Source: Emticicia sp037153985
GTDB taxonomy: Bacteria; Bacteroidota; Bacteroidia; Cytophagales; Spirosomataceae
DNA length: 64,000 nt
Direction of reading: 5' to 3'
Assembly (NCBI RefSeq): GCF_037153985.1
Contig: NZ_JBBAYI010000001.1
Span: forward strand, 186,001 to 250,000
Each line of letters starts with the position of its first letter. Within the stretch, counting starts at the first letter, position 1. Under the pieces are notes generated by a model that ran no database searches, had not been told where the DNA came from, and saw only the letters and a program-made list of their open reading frames with translations. A program made the translations under genes and the position numbers. This document shows, in pieces, positions 33,711 to 42,394 of this stretch.

Positions 33711-35273
33711 TTAGTCAAGCCCACCTTTACGGATAGGTGAACGTTTGGCAGGCCATGTGCCTTGCTCGCCTTTTTCATTGAAAGGTAAAACACTTTTTTC
33801 GGTAGAGGTTCTGTTAGGGTCTTCGCTCGCCTGATAAGCCAAAATAGCCGCCAGAATAGCATTGTTACGCACATCATCAAAAACGATTTTATCGTAAGTA
33901 TCACGATTAGTATGCCATGTATATGTGCCATACGACCAGTTTAATGAACTTAGCGAAAAACCGGGCGCGCCCGCAGCCACAAATGAAGCGAAGTCAGACC
34001 CACCACCACCTGGCGCACCGGGGAATCGGGTTTCAAGCCCTTTTTTGTAGTCGGCCGGAACTTTAGACAACCATCTTCCTATATATTCATACGCGTGCAA
34101 ATACCCTTGTCCTGTAATATTAACTACACGCCCAGTGCCGTTGTCCTGATTAAATAAAGCCTGAAGGTTCTGAACAATTTCAGGGTGGTCTTCCACAAAT
34201 GCTCTCGAACCATTTAAACCTTGTTCTTCGCTACCCCAATGGCCTACCAGAATCGTTCTTTTAGGGTTAGGGTAATATTTCTTTAACAGGCGCATGGCTT
34301 CCATCATAACAATTGTTCCGGTTCCGTTATCGGTGGCACCTGTGCCGCCATCCCATGAGTCAAAATGAGCCGATAGCATTACGTACTCATTTGGTTTTTC
34401 AGTACCTTTAATTTCTGCAATGGTATTAAAAGTAGGCATAACACCTAATTCTTTCGAATCGGCACGCACGCTTATTTTAGGTTTAATGCCCGACTCCGTA
34501 AGGCGGTAAAGTAATCCGTAGTCTTCCAGTGCGATGTCAACAGTAGGAATATTTTTAGTATTAGCACCAAAAATCTTATTAGCTCCAAAGCCCCTCGACC
34601 AATAGCACATTACAATGCCCACCGCCCCTGCTTTTTCTAAAGCCAATGGTAGGGTGCGGGTATTATAACCTGTTTTACTGATACGCTTATTCCAAGCCTC
34701 AGTTTGGGCGTTACGTTCGGCTTTCATTTTCTCAACAGATTCTTTTGTTCCGAACTCTTCCCAGTTGTAGTCGGGTCGGCCCGTCGGCTGATTCATAGAA
34801 ATCATTACGAATTTGCCTTTGGCATTTGGTAACCATTTCTGAAAGGCCACCGAATCGGCAAGGTCAGGAATAATAACTACCTCGGCTGTAACGGCTTTTC
34901 CGCCTGTACTTGGGCTCCATGCCAGTTGCATACCTTCAAGTGATTTAACTCTTGGATACACCATGTCGATATGAGACACCCCTCTTTCCCAGCCGCGCCA
35001 TTCGCCCCATTTTTCATTTTTGGCCGATATACCCCATTCTTTATATTTGGCAACAGCCCAGTCGTGTGCTTGTTGCATTTGTGGAGACCCTACCAAACGT
35101 GGGCCGATACCATCCATTAACTCGTGAGCAATTTTTTCGAGCTGAGAATTTTCATTAGCTTCTTTAATAATGTTAGCAATAACAGGGTCTTTTATAGCCT
35201 CTTTGCTCTGTGCAAACACAATAGAGCCTGAGAGCATCAGACCAGCAGTAAGAAAACGGACTGTTTTTTTCAT
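33711..35273 (-). CDS. Secreted M28 family metallopeptidase
   Basis: A 520-residue protein with a signal peptide (residues 1-22, ending VFAQ). The M28 domain shows LSAHFDSWDGGTGATDNGTG (300-319; zinc ligands His303 and Asp315, with catalytic Asp305) and GHWGSEEQGLNGS (344-356; catalytic and ligand Glu349/350), with GGGGSDFASF near 425-434. A PA-type insert lies between about 130 and 280. It is an aminopeptidase or carboxypeptidase acting outside the cytoplasm; exact specificity is unknown. Confidence 0.92.
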   Translation of the reverse strand: MKKTVRFLTAGLMLSGSIVFAQSKEAIKDPVIANIIKEANENSQLEKIAHELMDGIGPRLVGSPQMQQAHDWAVAKYKEWGISAKNEKWGEWRGWERGVSHIDMVYPRVKSLEGMQLAWSPSTGGKAVTAEVVIIPDLADSVAFQKWLPNAKGKFVMISMNQPTGRPDYNWEEFGTKESVEKMKAERNAQTEAWNKRISKTGYNTRTLPLALEKAGAVGIVMCYWSRGFGANKIFGANTKNIPTVDIALEDYGLLYRLTESGIKPKISVRADSKELGVMPTFNTIAEIKGTEKPNEYVMLSAHFDSWDGGTGATDNGTGTIVMMEAMRLLKKYYPNPKRTILVGHWGSEEQGLNGSRAFVEDHPEIVQNLQALFNQDNGTGRVVNITGQGYLHAYEYIGRWLSKVPADYKKGLETRFPGAPGGGGSDFASFVAAGAPGFSLSSLNWSYGTYTWHTNRDTYDKIVFDDVRNNAILAAILAYQASEDPNRTSTEKSVLPFNEKGEQGTWPAKRSPIRKGGLD

Positions 35274-35551
35274 GAAGAGAATAATGTTTGATGATGTTTT
35301 AATAGAGCTAAATTAAGCAATTATAAATTTGTTTGATTAAATTACCCTAAAAGTATCAAACCCAACATTGTTTCTGACCGAAAAGAGACGATTCGTCTAA
35401 AAATAATGATAAACGGCTGAATCAGTACCTCACTGGTTTGTAGGTTTCAAAACTCTTGTTGAACTTTGTAAGCAGAAATATATTACGTATTTATATGAGC
35501 GATGGCTAATATAAATCGCCTGTTTTCTCTATTATTCAAGCAATTTGCCAA

Positions 35552-36793
35552 ATGAATTTACAAGAAAATGTTCGGGAGGGGCTTCGGTCAATCAAAGGAA
35601 ATATGCTCCGTACAGTGCTTACGGCTCTGATTATTGCTATTGGTATTACGTCGCTGGTTGGAATCCTGACGGCTATTGATGGAATGCAAAGTTCTGTTGA
35701 TAATAGTTTTGCCGGACTAGGTGCCAACTCGTTTGATATTAAAGGGCCAAGGCCATGGAGACGCAGAAGTGGGGGGGTAGAAGATAAGGATTTTCCGCCG
35801 ATAGACTACCGTCAGGCAAAACTTTATAAAACCTTGTTTCAGGGCAAAACACCTGCCAGTATCAGTATTTATGCCAGTATTACTGGGGCAGCTCAACTAA
35901 AATATAAATCGGTAAAAACGAACCCTAATACCTTAATTAGGGGCATTGATGAAGACTTCCTGAGCATTAAGGGCTATAAATTGCAAGCTGGTAGAGACAT
36001 CAATAAAAATGATATTGATTTTACCAACAACGTGGTAATATTGGGTAGTGAAGTGGCTACGTTGCTTTTCCCTAAAGAGAATCCTATCGATAAAGATATA
36101 ACCCTGATGGGTTTACGGTTTAAAGTAATAGGTGTGCTTGAAAAGAAAGGAAGTATTACTGGCGGAGGCGACGACCGTGTGGCGTTAGTTCCGCTCGAAA
36201 CAGGCAGGCAGATTGCAGGTAACCGTACCCTTACATTCGATATTACTACCTCTGTTCCGAATGTTTCTGACATGGATTATATTTTAGGAGAAGCAGAGGC
36301 AATTATGAGAAGAGTAAGGAAAGACCATGTTGGTAAGCCAGACTCGTTTGAGATAGAACGTTCTGATGCGCTTGCAAAAAACTTTTCAGAAGTTACAGGG
36401 TATCTGAGAGCAGGAGGTTTTGGTATAGGTATTATTACGCTATTAGGGGCAGCTATTGCCTTGATGAACATCATGATGGTATCGGTTACTGAGCGTACAA
36501 GAGAAATCGGTATCAGAAAAGCAATTGGAGCTACTCCTTTTAAAATACGTTTGCAATTTTTGATGGAAGCAATTGTAATTTGTATTCTTGGCGGAATCGG
36601 CGGGATTATCATGGGTATATCAATCGGCAATGTGATAGCCAAACTTATTAGCGATAAAAGTAGCTTTATTGTACCATGGGGATGGATGCTGATGGGAATC
36701 ATTGTGTGTGTAGCAGTAGGAATTATCTCTGGTATTTATCCGGCCTATAAAGCCTCAAAGCTGGACCCTATCGAATCACTTCGTTATGAATAA
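35552..36793 (+). CDS. MacB/FtsX-type ABC transporter permease
   Basis: A 413-residue permease. One helix near residues 20-42, a large periplasmic MacB-type core domain (about 45-280) and three C-terminal helices (about 285-310, 335-360, 375-395) form the FtsX layout. MSVTERTREIGIRKAIGATP and YPAYKASKLDPIESLRYE are typical. The cognate ATPase is not adjacent, so it must be encoded elsewhere. Export of peptides or lipoproteins, or mechanotransmission, is possible; the substrate is unknown. Confidence 0.9.
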   Translation: MNLQENVREGLRSIKGNMLRTVLTALIIAIGITSLVGILTAIDGMQSSVDNSFAGLGANSFDIKGPRPWRRRSGGVEDKDFPPIDYRQAKLYKTLFQGKTPASISIYASITGAAQLKYKSVKTNPNTLIRGIDEDFLSIKGYKLQAGRDINKNDIDFTNNVVILGSEVATLLFPKENPIDKDITLMGLRFKVIGVLEKKGSITGGGDDRVALVPLETGRQIAGNRTLTFDITTSVPNVSDMDYILGEAEAIMRRVRKDHVGKPDSFEIERSDALAKNFSEVTGYLRAGGFGIGIITLLGAAIALMNIMMVSVTERTREIGIRKAIGATPFKIRLQFLMEAIVICILGGIGGIIMGISIGNVIAKLISDKSSFIVPWGWMLMGIIVCVAVGIISGIYPAYKASKLDPIESLRYE

Positions 36794-36810
36794 ATAAAAT
36801 AATAAATAAA

Positions 36811-36858
36811 GGCATCTGTAAGTAGGAGAGAAGCATCTCTTTAATTACAGATGTTTTT
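36811..36858 (+). terminator. Terminator after the ABC permease gene
   Basis: CATCTGTAA (36813-36821) pairs with TTACAGATG (36845-36853), with an inner GAGAG/CTCT helix and a T5 tail. Confidence 0.85.
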
Positions 36859-36948
36859 ATTTAGGGCTGCCTGAAAACATCATATTCAGTAATAATTATT
36901 TACTTTTACTTCTCAAGTAGGTAATTGTTATTGTAATCTTCACTCATT

Positions 36949-37317
36949 ATGGCACGAATCCAGATTATAACCATTATAATTAATTTCTTTTTCTTGTTGT
37001 CTATTGCCCGGCTCATAGTTAAGGGAAAGCTAAGGGAAGAATATGCAATCGTCTGGCTGATATGCACAGTTTTTCTCGGGATTTTTTCAATATGGCGTAA
37101 CGGGCTTGAGGTTCTGTCAAAACTTTTTGGAGTCTATGAGGCCCCTAATCTGGTTTTTACAGGATTTATATTTATTATTCTCGTTTATTTGCTGCACCTA
37201 TCAATAGTTAATTCAAAATTGCAAAAAAACTTAACCAAACTGGCACAGGAAATAGCCTTACTAAAGCAGGAAAAAGAGCAAAAAACAAAGCAGGATACAG
37301 AAAATACAGCAAATTAA
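36949..37317 (+). CDS. DUF2304 membrane protein
   Basis: A 122-residue protein with three hydrophobic helices and a charged C-terminal coiled coil (KLQKNLTKLAQEIALLKQEK). KLREEYAIVWLICTVFLGIFSIW is typical of DUF2304, a family often associated with glycosyltransferase genes. No such gene is adjacent here. A terminator follows. Confidence 0.85.
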   Translation: MARIQIITIIINFFFLLSIARLIVKGKLREEYAIVWLICTVFLGIFSIWRNGLEVLSKLFGVYEAPNLVFTGFIFIILVYLLHLSIVNSKLQKNLTKLAQEIALLKQEKEQKTKQDTENTAN

Positions 37318-37394
37318 AATAAGCTAGCCAAAGCAATACTTTTATTAAGGCATTAGAAAAAGATTAAACACAATTTTTGAATCAGATATATGTC

Positions 37395-37429
37395 AAAAAG
37401 CCCTGATAAGTTTCTCTTTCAGGGCTTTT
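37395..37429 (+). terminator. Terminator between DUF2304 gene and secG
   Basis: AAAAGCCCTGA pairs with TCAGGGCTTTT; both arms suit bidirectional termination of converging genes. Confidence 0.9.
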
Positions 37430-37447
37430 AATTATGCTTAATGAGTA

Positions 37448-37807
37448 TTATTTCTGAGGTTGAGCAGGCGTTGTATTAGCCGGAGTAGTTGCAGGAGCAG
37501 GCGTTGTAGCTGGAGCCGGAGTTGTTTTCGGGGCTGTCTGAGATTTCTCAACATTCAGGCCGTTATCCTGATTAGCTCCGTTTTTATTAACAAACACACC
37601 TGATACCAGAGTTCCTACAATGATAAAAGCGAAGAAACCCCAGGTAAGCTGTTCTAATAAATCACCTGTACGTTGCACACCAAACATTTGTGAGCCAGCA
37701 CCACTAAATTCGCTTGATATGCCACCACCTTTTGGATTCTGAATTAATACGATTAAAACTAATAAAATGGCAACAATAACCATCAAAACTAAGATTGTAG
37801 TGTACAT
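37448..37807 (-). CDS. secG: Preprotein translocase subunit SecG
   Basis: A 119-residue SecG: two transmembrane helices (about 3-22 and 52-73) around the conserved loop QNPKGGGISSEFSGAGSQMF. The C-terminus is an extended Pro/Ala/Thr tail with repeated TTPAPA units, often seen in Bacteroidota SecG. It assists SecYE in protein export. It is probably co-transcribed with the TPR gene 61 bp upstream. Confidence 0.95.
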   Translation of the reverse strand: MYTTILVLMVIVAILLVLIVLIQNPKGGGISSEFSGAGSQMFGVQRTGDLLEQLTWGFFAFIIVGTLVSGVFVNKNGANQDNGLNVEKSQTAPKTTPAPATTPAPATTPANTTPAQPQK

Positions 37808-37868
37808 CTTTTCAATTTAAAATTAACTTTGAACAATGATTTATCTCGAAATAAAGATACTTTTTATC

Positions 37869-38531
37869 TCAGAGGCGTTTTTTTTCTAATTCAACTATTT
37901 TTGCTGCAAAGTAAGTACTTTTTTCGGGATTTTTTGCAATAAGTTTATGATAAACTTCTATGGCTTGTTCAAACCTGCCTTGCCGGTATAAAATTTTAGC
38001 ATAGCTTTCGGTTAAAAGCGGGCCTTTAAGGGTAGTACTACGTTCACTAAGGTCTTCCACTTCTTCGCTAATACTATCTGGCCTGATAGGCTGAATACGA
38101 GGTTCTTTTTTAATGAATTGTTCAATAATAGCCAATTGTTCGTCCTGAATATTTCTTAAAGCAGGTTTGGCGATGGATTCTATCAGTTCTTCTTCCAATT
38201 TTTCACGATTTAATTCTTCTTCAATAGAATCAGGCGAAAATTTTACTTCAATGGGGGTATCAACAAGTCTGGCAGTAATGTTGGAGTTCCAGTCAATATC
38301 ATTTTCAATTACTTTTCTTAACGCATTTCGGCTTAGGGCATAAATAGCGGCTTTTCTGATGGCATCGTGTGCAATTTCAGGTGCTTTGGTGTAGATGCCC
38401 TTTGCAATAAGTGTATAGCCCAATTGAAAATATGGATACTTTTTTGTCATATTCTCCATGAGCATAATATCGTTAAGACTTAAAGTCTGGGGATTATTGA
38501 GAAAGTCGATAAAGTTATTCTTGTCAAGCAT
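37869..38531 (-). CDS. TPR-containing protein upstream of secG
   Basis: A 220-residue protein with helical N- and C-terminal parts joined by an acidic linker. The C-terminus (SYAKILYRQGRFEQAIEVYHKLIAKNPEKSTYFAAKI) is a canonical TPR unit. Genes of this type lie directly upstream of secG in many Bacteroidota, in a cluster that also holds miaB, a sigma-54 activator and lptE; those are 14 kb away here. There is no signal peptide. The role is unknown. Confidence 0.75.
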   Translation of the reverse strand: MLDKNNFIDFLNNPQTLSLNDIMLMENMTKKYPYFQLGYTLIAKGIYTKAPEIAHDAIRKAAIYALSRNALRKVIENDIDWNSNITARLVDTPIEVKFSPDSIEEELNREKLEEELIESIAKPALRNIQDEQLAIIEQFIKKEPRIQPIRPDSISEEVEDLSERSTTLKGPLLTESYAKILYRQGRFEQAIEVYHKLIAKNPEKSTYFAAKIVELEKKRL

Positions 38532-38592
38532 TTGTAAGCACGTTTTAATAAAAACAATTAGGGATATAGTAACTTATAGGGATTTGGTAAGC

Positions 38593-38600
38593 CAAATTTA
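38593..38600 (-). promoter_or_regulatory. -7 element of the TPR-secG transcript
   Basis: The minus strand reads TAAATTTG, an exact TAnnTTTG match about 62 bp before the TPR gene start. No clear -33 box was seen. Confidence 0.4.
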
Positions 38601-38663
38601 TGAATAAAACACTAAATTTCACTACTTGTTTATGGCTTATTTTTGTATAGGTCAGATTATAGA

Positions 38664-38699
38664 AAAGAAAAATCTCGCAGATGTTTCGCTACGAGATTT
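38664..38699 (-). terminator. Terminator after mdh
   Basis: AAATCTCG (38670-38677) pairs with CGAGATTT (38692-38699); on the minus strand it runs into TTCTTTTCT. Confidence 0.75.
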
Positions 38700-38727
38700 C
38701 CCCTTAAAATAAGAATACCCTTAAGGC

Positions 38728-39672
38728 TTACAGGCTCAAGGTACTTAAAACGCTGTTCATGCTTCTTACTGCATCAGCCGATTTAGCAAAGGCCGCTTGC
38801 TCTTCTTTGTTGAGGCGGTAATTAATGATTTTTTCCCAGCCATTTCTGCCAATTACTACCGGAACACCCATACAAATGTCTTTTTGGCCATACTCACCAT
38901 TTAAGGCTACCGAAGCCGGAATTACACGTTTTTCGTCACGTACAATGGCTTCAACCATCGAGCAGGCTGCAATACCCGGAGCATACCAAGCCGAAGTACC
39001 CAACAATTTGGTTAAAGTTGCACCACCTACCATAGTATCAGCAGCAACTTTATCAAGTGTTTCTTTAGATAAAGAACGACTTACCGGAATACCATTCCAA
39101 GTTGCAAGGCGGGTAAGAGGAATCATTGTGGTATCGCCATGGCCTCCGATAACAGTTGCATGAAGGTCATTCTGAGAAACACCCATGGCTTGTGATAAAA
39201 AGTAACGGAAACGAGATGAGTCTAACGCTCCGCCCATACCAATTACACGTTTTTTGTTAACACCCAACGACTGTGCAACCTGCAAGGCAAGGTAAGTCAT
39301 GGTATCCATCGGGTTTGATACAATCAATAAAATGGCTTTAGGCGAGTGTGTAAGAATTTGAGTAACAACTCCTTTTACAATACCTGCATTAATACCGATA
39401 AGCTCTTCGCGAGTCATGCCGGGTTTACGTGGTAAACCTGAAGTAATCACTACTACATCAGACTTGGCTGTTTTGGCGTAGTCGTTAGTTGACCCAATAA
39501 TTTTGGTGTCAAAACCTTCCAGAGAAGCCGTTTGCATCAAGTCCATTGCTTTTCCTTCTGCTACTCCTTCTTTGATGTCTAACAATACTACTTCGTCAAC
39601 AATCTGTTTGCGAGCGATGTTATCGGCGGTGGTTGCTCCTACGGCACCTGCACCAACTACGGTTACTTTCAT
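38728..39672 (-). CDS. mdh: Malate dehydrogenase
   Basis: A 314-residue LDH-like malate dehydrogenase. The NAD motif GAGAVG is at residues 7-12, the substrate loop GLPRKPGMTREELIGIN carries the two Arg (about 82 and 88), VSNPMD follows, and the catalytic His is in VIGGHGDTTMIP. The Arg in the loop (rather than Gln) marks malate/oxaloacetate specificity. It is a TCA-cycle enzyme, monocistronic, with its own terminator. Confidence 0.96.
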   Translation of the reverse strand: MKVTVVGAGAVGATTADNIARKQIVDEVVLLDIKEGVAEGKAMDLMQTASLEGFDTKIIGSTNDYAKTAKSDVVVITSGLPRKPGMTREELIGINAGIVKGVVTQILTHSPKAILLIVSNPMDTMTYLALQVAQSLGVNKKRVIGMGGALDSSRFRYFLSQAMGVSQNDLHATVIGGHGDTTMIPLTRLATWNGIPVSRSLSKETLDKVAADTMVGGATLTKLLGTSAWYAPGIAACSMVEAIVRDEKRVIPASVALNGEYGQKDICMGVPVVIGRNGWEKIINYRLNKEEQAAFAKSADAVRSMNSVLSTLSL

Positions 39673-40018
39673 TTGATAATAATACCCCTAATCCGTATCT
39701 AACGGAGCTTATTGGTTAGAAACATATCATGCATTGGGGTAAAATTTATTGACATGAAGTTTCATAAATATTTTAAATAAAATAATGTAATAATTGAACC
39801 ACAAACTTAAGTATATAATTTTATTATTATTTTATATAAATATAATGTAATTAAGCTGGTGGCCTGATACTTACTCAGAATTTTAGCCCAAATTTATTGG
39901 ACAAAACTAATATAATACAAGGTTTTTTAGTGTTTTTTTTGCATTTTTTCCGAGCGCACCACTTTTTTTTAATTTTTTTTCGTTTATTAAGTAAATTATC
40001 AGCTTTATAAAAACATAG
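39673..40018. other. AT-rich intergenic region between mdh and DUF1232 gene
   Basis: A 346-bp gap between divergent genes, very AT-rich with long T-runs near 39930-39990. A leftward TAGTTTTG is present at 39902-39909 but far from mdh (about 230 bp). No coding frame or hairpin stands out. Confidence 0.5.
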
Positions 40019-40450
40019 ATGGCATCAGACTCACAAAACTTGCTTGCGAAAGTATTAGAATCAGCGTTTTACAGAAGTGCATTAAGAAAAGCCCCCAGAC
40101 TAGCTAAAAATGCCGAAAGCCTGCTTAAACTTTTACGAAATGCGCTTGTCAAAGTACAAGAGTTAGGTGTTGGTGGAGTGTTTGATGTGCTCCGTGAAAA
40201 AATCACCTTATTGGGAAGCCTGTTAAAGGCTTATGCCGTAGGAGAATATAGAGATATAGAAATACAGAATTTATTGAAAATCATTGCGGGTTTTATTTAT
40301 TTTATTTCTCCCATTGATTTGTTGCCCGATATATTGCCGTACGTTGGTTTTGCCGACGACGTAGCTTTACTGATGTTTATTGTTAAAAACATTGGTAATG
40401 AACTAGAAAAATTTGAACAATGGAAGAGAACAGTCCCTCAATCTAATTAA
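40019..40450 (+). CDS. YkvA/DUF1232 family protein
   Basis: A 143-residue protein with the DUF1232 core FIYFISPIDLLPDILPYVGFADDVALL near residues 91-117. This segment is hydrophobic and may associate with membrane. The N-terminal 80 residues are basic and helical. Function unknown. tatA follows 91 bp downstream with its own -7 element. Confidence 0.85.
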   Translation: MASDSQNLLAKVLESAFYRSALRKAPRLAKNAESLLKLLRNALVKVQELGVGGVFDVLREKITLLGSLLKAYAVGEYRDIEIQNLLKIIAGFIYFISPIDLLPDILPYVGFADDVALLMFIVKNIGNELEKFEQWKRTVPQSN

Positions 40451-40493
40451 AGGATTTAAGAGGAATTTAATTTTTAATTTTTCAGATTTTACT

Positions 40494-40501
40494 TATATTT
40501 G
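40494..40501 (+). promoter_or_regulatory. -7 element upstream of tatA
   Basis: TATATTTG matches TAnnTTTG, 40 bp before the tatA ATG. Confidence 0.45.
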
Positions 40502-40541
40502 TGATAGAATTTTTGTAGTAAACATTTAAACTTAATACGTC

Positions 40542-40718
40542 ATGTTTGGTCTTGGAACAACAGAGATGGTTTTGATTTTGGTCGTTGTCCTTTTCTTCTT
40601 CGGAGCAAAAAAACTCCCTGAGTTAGCTCGTGGACTTGGAAGAGGTATCCGTGAATTCAAAGATGCTTCTCGCGAAGTAAGAGAAAATATCGAAAAGGCT
40701 GCTTCTGAAGAAAAATAA
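40542..40718 (+). CDS. tatA: Twin-arginine translocase subunit TatA/E
   Basis: A 58-residue TatA. MFGLGTTEMVLILVVVLFFF is the transmembrane helix, followed by GAKKLPELARGLGRGIREFK, the diagnostic hinge and amphipathic helix, and a short charged tail. It forms the size-variable pore of the Tat pathway for folded proteins. tatC is not adjacent. A probable Tat substrate is encoded at 16575-17558. Confidence 0.95.
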   Translation: MFGLGTTEMVLILVVVLFFFGAKKLPELARGLGRGIREFKDASREVRENIEKAASEEK

Positions 40719-40747
40719 TAATATTATCTCATTCAGCCCTAATCCAG

Positions 40748-40791
40748 AAAGACAATAGCATTCATGTTTTGTATGAATCGCTATTGTCTTT
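40748..40791 (+). terminator. Long hairpin after tatA
   Basis: AAAGACAATAGC (40748-40759) pairs with GCTATTGTCTTT (40780-40791), and the inner ATTCAT/ATGAAT continues the stem. The following TATTATTTTA is a weak T-run. Confidence 0.75.
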
Positions 40792-41210
40792 ATTATTTTA
40801 TAAGCCCTATAAAAGCTGCCAATTCCACGCCCTGTCTGCTATTTCTACGCTTTCAATAAAAAACTCGTTCACTTCTCTGCTGCTTCTTTTCTCAAATTTA
40901 CTTTTCAGAATTTTACCATTTATTTGGTCTTATTTACTCAGGTGGCTTCAAGTTATGTAGTAACTCTTGAAACATCTTAATTAACTCTTGGAAAAGTTAT
41001 ATTATTTAATGCTTTAATAAGTTTAATCCGAAAGGTGTTTTTTTAGATATTTTAATTTTTATTATCTGCTATGCTATATTTTTAAACATGATTTTAGAGT
41101 TTTAGTAAAATATTTATTGTATTATTCTAATATTAAAAGATATATAATAAAGAATGTGGTCAGAATATTATTTGGAAATAATATATATAGCCAAAAATTA
41201 TTCTAAAATA
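40792..41210. other. AT-rich gene-free region
   Basis: About 420 bp without a believable gene; the 63-codon frame crossing its left part starts inside the tatA hairpin and is low-complexity. TAACTCTTG occurs twice (40961 and 40982), 21 bp apart. Nothing else stands out. Confidence 0.5.
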
Positions 41211-41243
41211 CTTGACATATACATAATAAATATTTTAAATTTG
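41211..41243 (+). promoter_or_regulatory. Promoter of the small membrane protein gene
   Basis: CTTG at 41211-41214 and TAAATTTG at 41236-41243, spacer 21 bp (slightly long). TTGACA at 41212-41217 overlaps the upstream box. The ATG is 20 bp downstream of the -7 box, at 41263. Confidence 0.5.
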
Positions 41244-41262
41244 TCCATCAAACAACAAAATC

Positions 41263-41553
41263 ATGAGAAATAACATAGATAAAGAAACTTACACATGGAC
41301 AATGAAGGTGTTCGGTCTTCTAGGAGTCCTACTTTTATTGGTAAATATTTTCCTTTTTTTCTCACAAAATCCAACCCATGCAATGGCATTTAAGTTTGCC
41401 AGCGCAGCCATGTGCTTGTTGTTAGCTGTTTCTGTATGGTTAAGAATGGAATATCTGAAAGTATTTAAAGTAGCGGTATACAAAGCACGTCGTGTGCCTA
41501 TGTGGGCATCAATTGTAGTATTTGTAGCTGTTGCCTTCTCAAGACTCTTCTAA
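41263..41553 (+). CDS. Small membrane protein of unknown function
   Basis: A 96-residue protein with three predicted transmembrane segments (about 14-34, 41-58, 79-95) separated by basic loops (MEYLKVFKVAVYKARRVP). I do not recognise the family. It has a convincing promoter and terminator, which supports it as a real monocistronic gene. Confidence 0.7.
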   Translation: MRNNIDKETYTWTMKVFGLLGVLLLLVNIFLFFSQNPTHAMAFKFASAAMCLLLAVSVWLRMEYLKVFKVAVYKARRVPMWASIVVFVAVAFSRLF

Positions 41554-41579
41554 CAAACTATAAATTAAATATCAAAATT

Positions 41580-41607
41580 AAGCAAGACTTTCCGTCTTGC
41601 TTTTTTT
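41580..41607 (+). terminator. Terminator after the small membrane protein gene
   Basis: AGCAAGAC (41581-41588) pairs with GTCTTGCT (41594-41601), followed by seven T. Confidence 0.9.
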
Positions 41608-41610
41608 GTT

Positions 41611-42225
41611 TTAAAGGGTGTGCAGATAATTAGCAGAGGCACTATCAATTTTTTCAATTTTATTAAGCACCTGATTCAGAAGCGATTTTCTTACCTCTAA
41701 GGTAAGAGTACAGCGGTTATCATAAACCTGATTGCTTATCTTTAGAGAAAACTCTTTAATAATCTTCATCACATCATTCATTTGCTCAAAATCAAAACTC
41801 ACTTCGTAGAGGTCATTTACAGTTTTTTCAACTACCTGTGCATTAGCCATAGCCTCTAAAGTAGCTGCTTTATAGGCATTAATTAGGCCCGGTACGCCAA
41901 GTAATGTGCCACCAAAATAGCGAACTACTACCACCAGTACATTGCTAATATCTTTTGATAACAAAACATTCAGTATTGGCCTGCCAGCCGAGCCTGCGGG
42001 TTCGCCATCATCATTTACCCTGAACTGGCTGCGGTCTGTTCCTAAACGGTAGGCATAACAATGATGATTGGCTTTTGGGTGTAGGCTTCTCAGTGTGTCG
42101 AGGTGCTGCTTTACCTCTTGTTCCTGATGTAACGGGTAAGCAAACGCCAGAAACTTACTGCCTCTGTCTTTAAATAAGCCCTCGGCTGGCTTGGCAATGG
42201 TTTTATAGGTGTCGTCAAAAAGCAT
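41611..42225 (-). CDS. IMPACT/YigZ family protein
   Basis: A 204-residue UPF0029/YigZ protein. Residues 1-115 hold the IMPACT core: KFLAFAYPLHQEQEVKQHLD, HHCYAYRLG, NDDGEPAGSAGRPIL and VVVRYFGGTLLGVPGLI. The C-terminal ferredoxin-like domain (residues 120-204) is also typical. The cellular role is not well defined; the mammalian homologue regulates translation. Confidence 0.92.
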   Translation of the reverse strand: MLFDDTYKTIAKPAEGLFKDRGSKFLAFAYPLHQEQEVKQHLDTLRSLHPKANHHCYAYRLGTDRSQFRVNDDGEPAGSAGRPILNVLLSKDISNVLVVVVRYFGGTLLGVPGLINAYKAATLEAMANAQVVEKTVNDLYEVSFDFEQMNDVMKIIKEFSLKISNQVYDNRCTLTLEVRKSLLNQVLNKIEKIDSASANYLHTL

Positions 42226-42394
42226 ATTCCAGAAATAAATGCCAAAAATGCTAAAAATATAAGAGTAATGCCGTGAATCTGCCTTTTTGTCTCATGAAAT
42301 TTGAAGAAAATAGTGTTTTTCTGTCAATTTTTCCGAAAATGCTCTGTTCGCATATTTTTTGTAGATGTATAAACAATTACAAAATTTTTGAACT

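Noticed and set aside
40769..40960. 63-codon frame MYESLLSLLF... between tatA and the small membrane protein
   Set aside because: It starts inside the tatA terminator stem, is low in complexity, has no start signals and no recognised relatives.
42351..42361. TAnnTTTG promoter or CIRCE element upstream of clpB
   Set aside because: The only candidate is TA-N3-TTTG, one base too long, and no TTAGCACTC-type inverted repeat is present.
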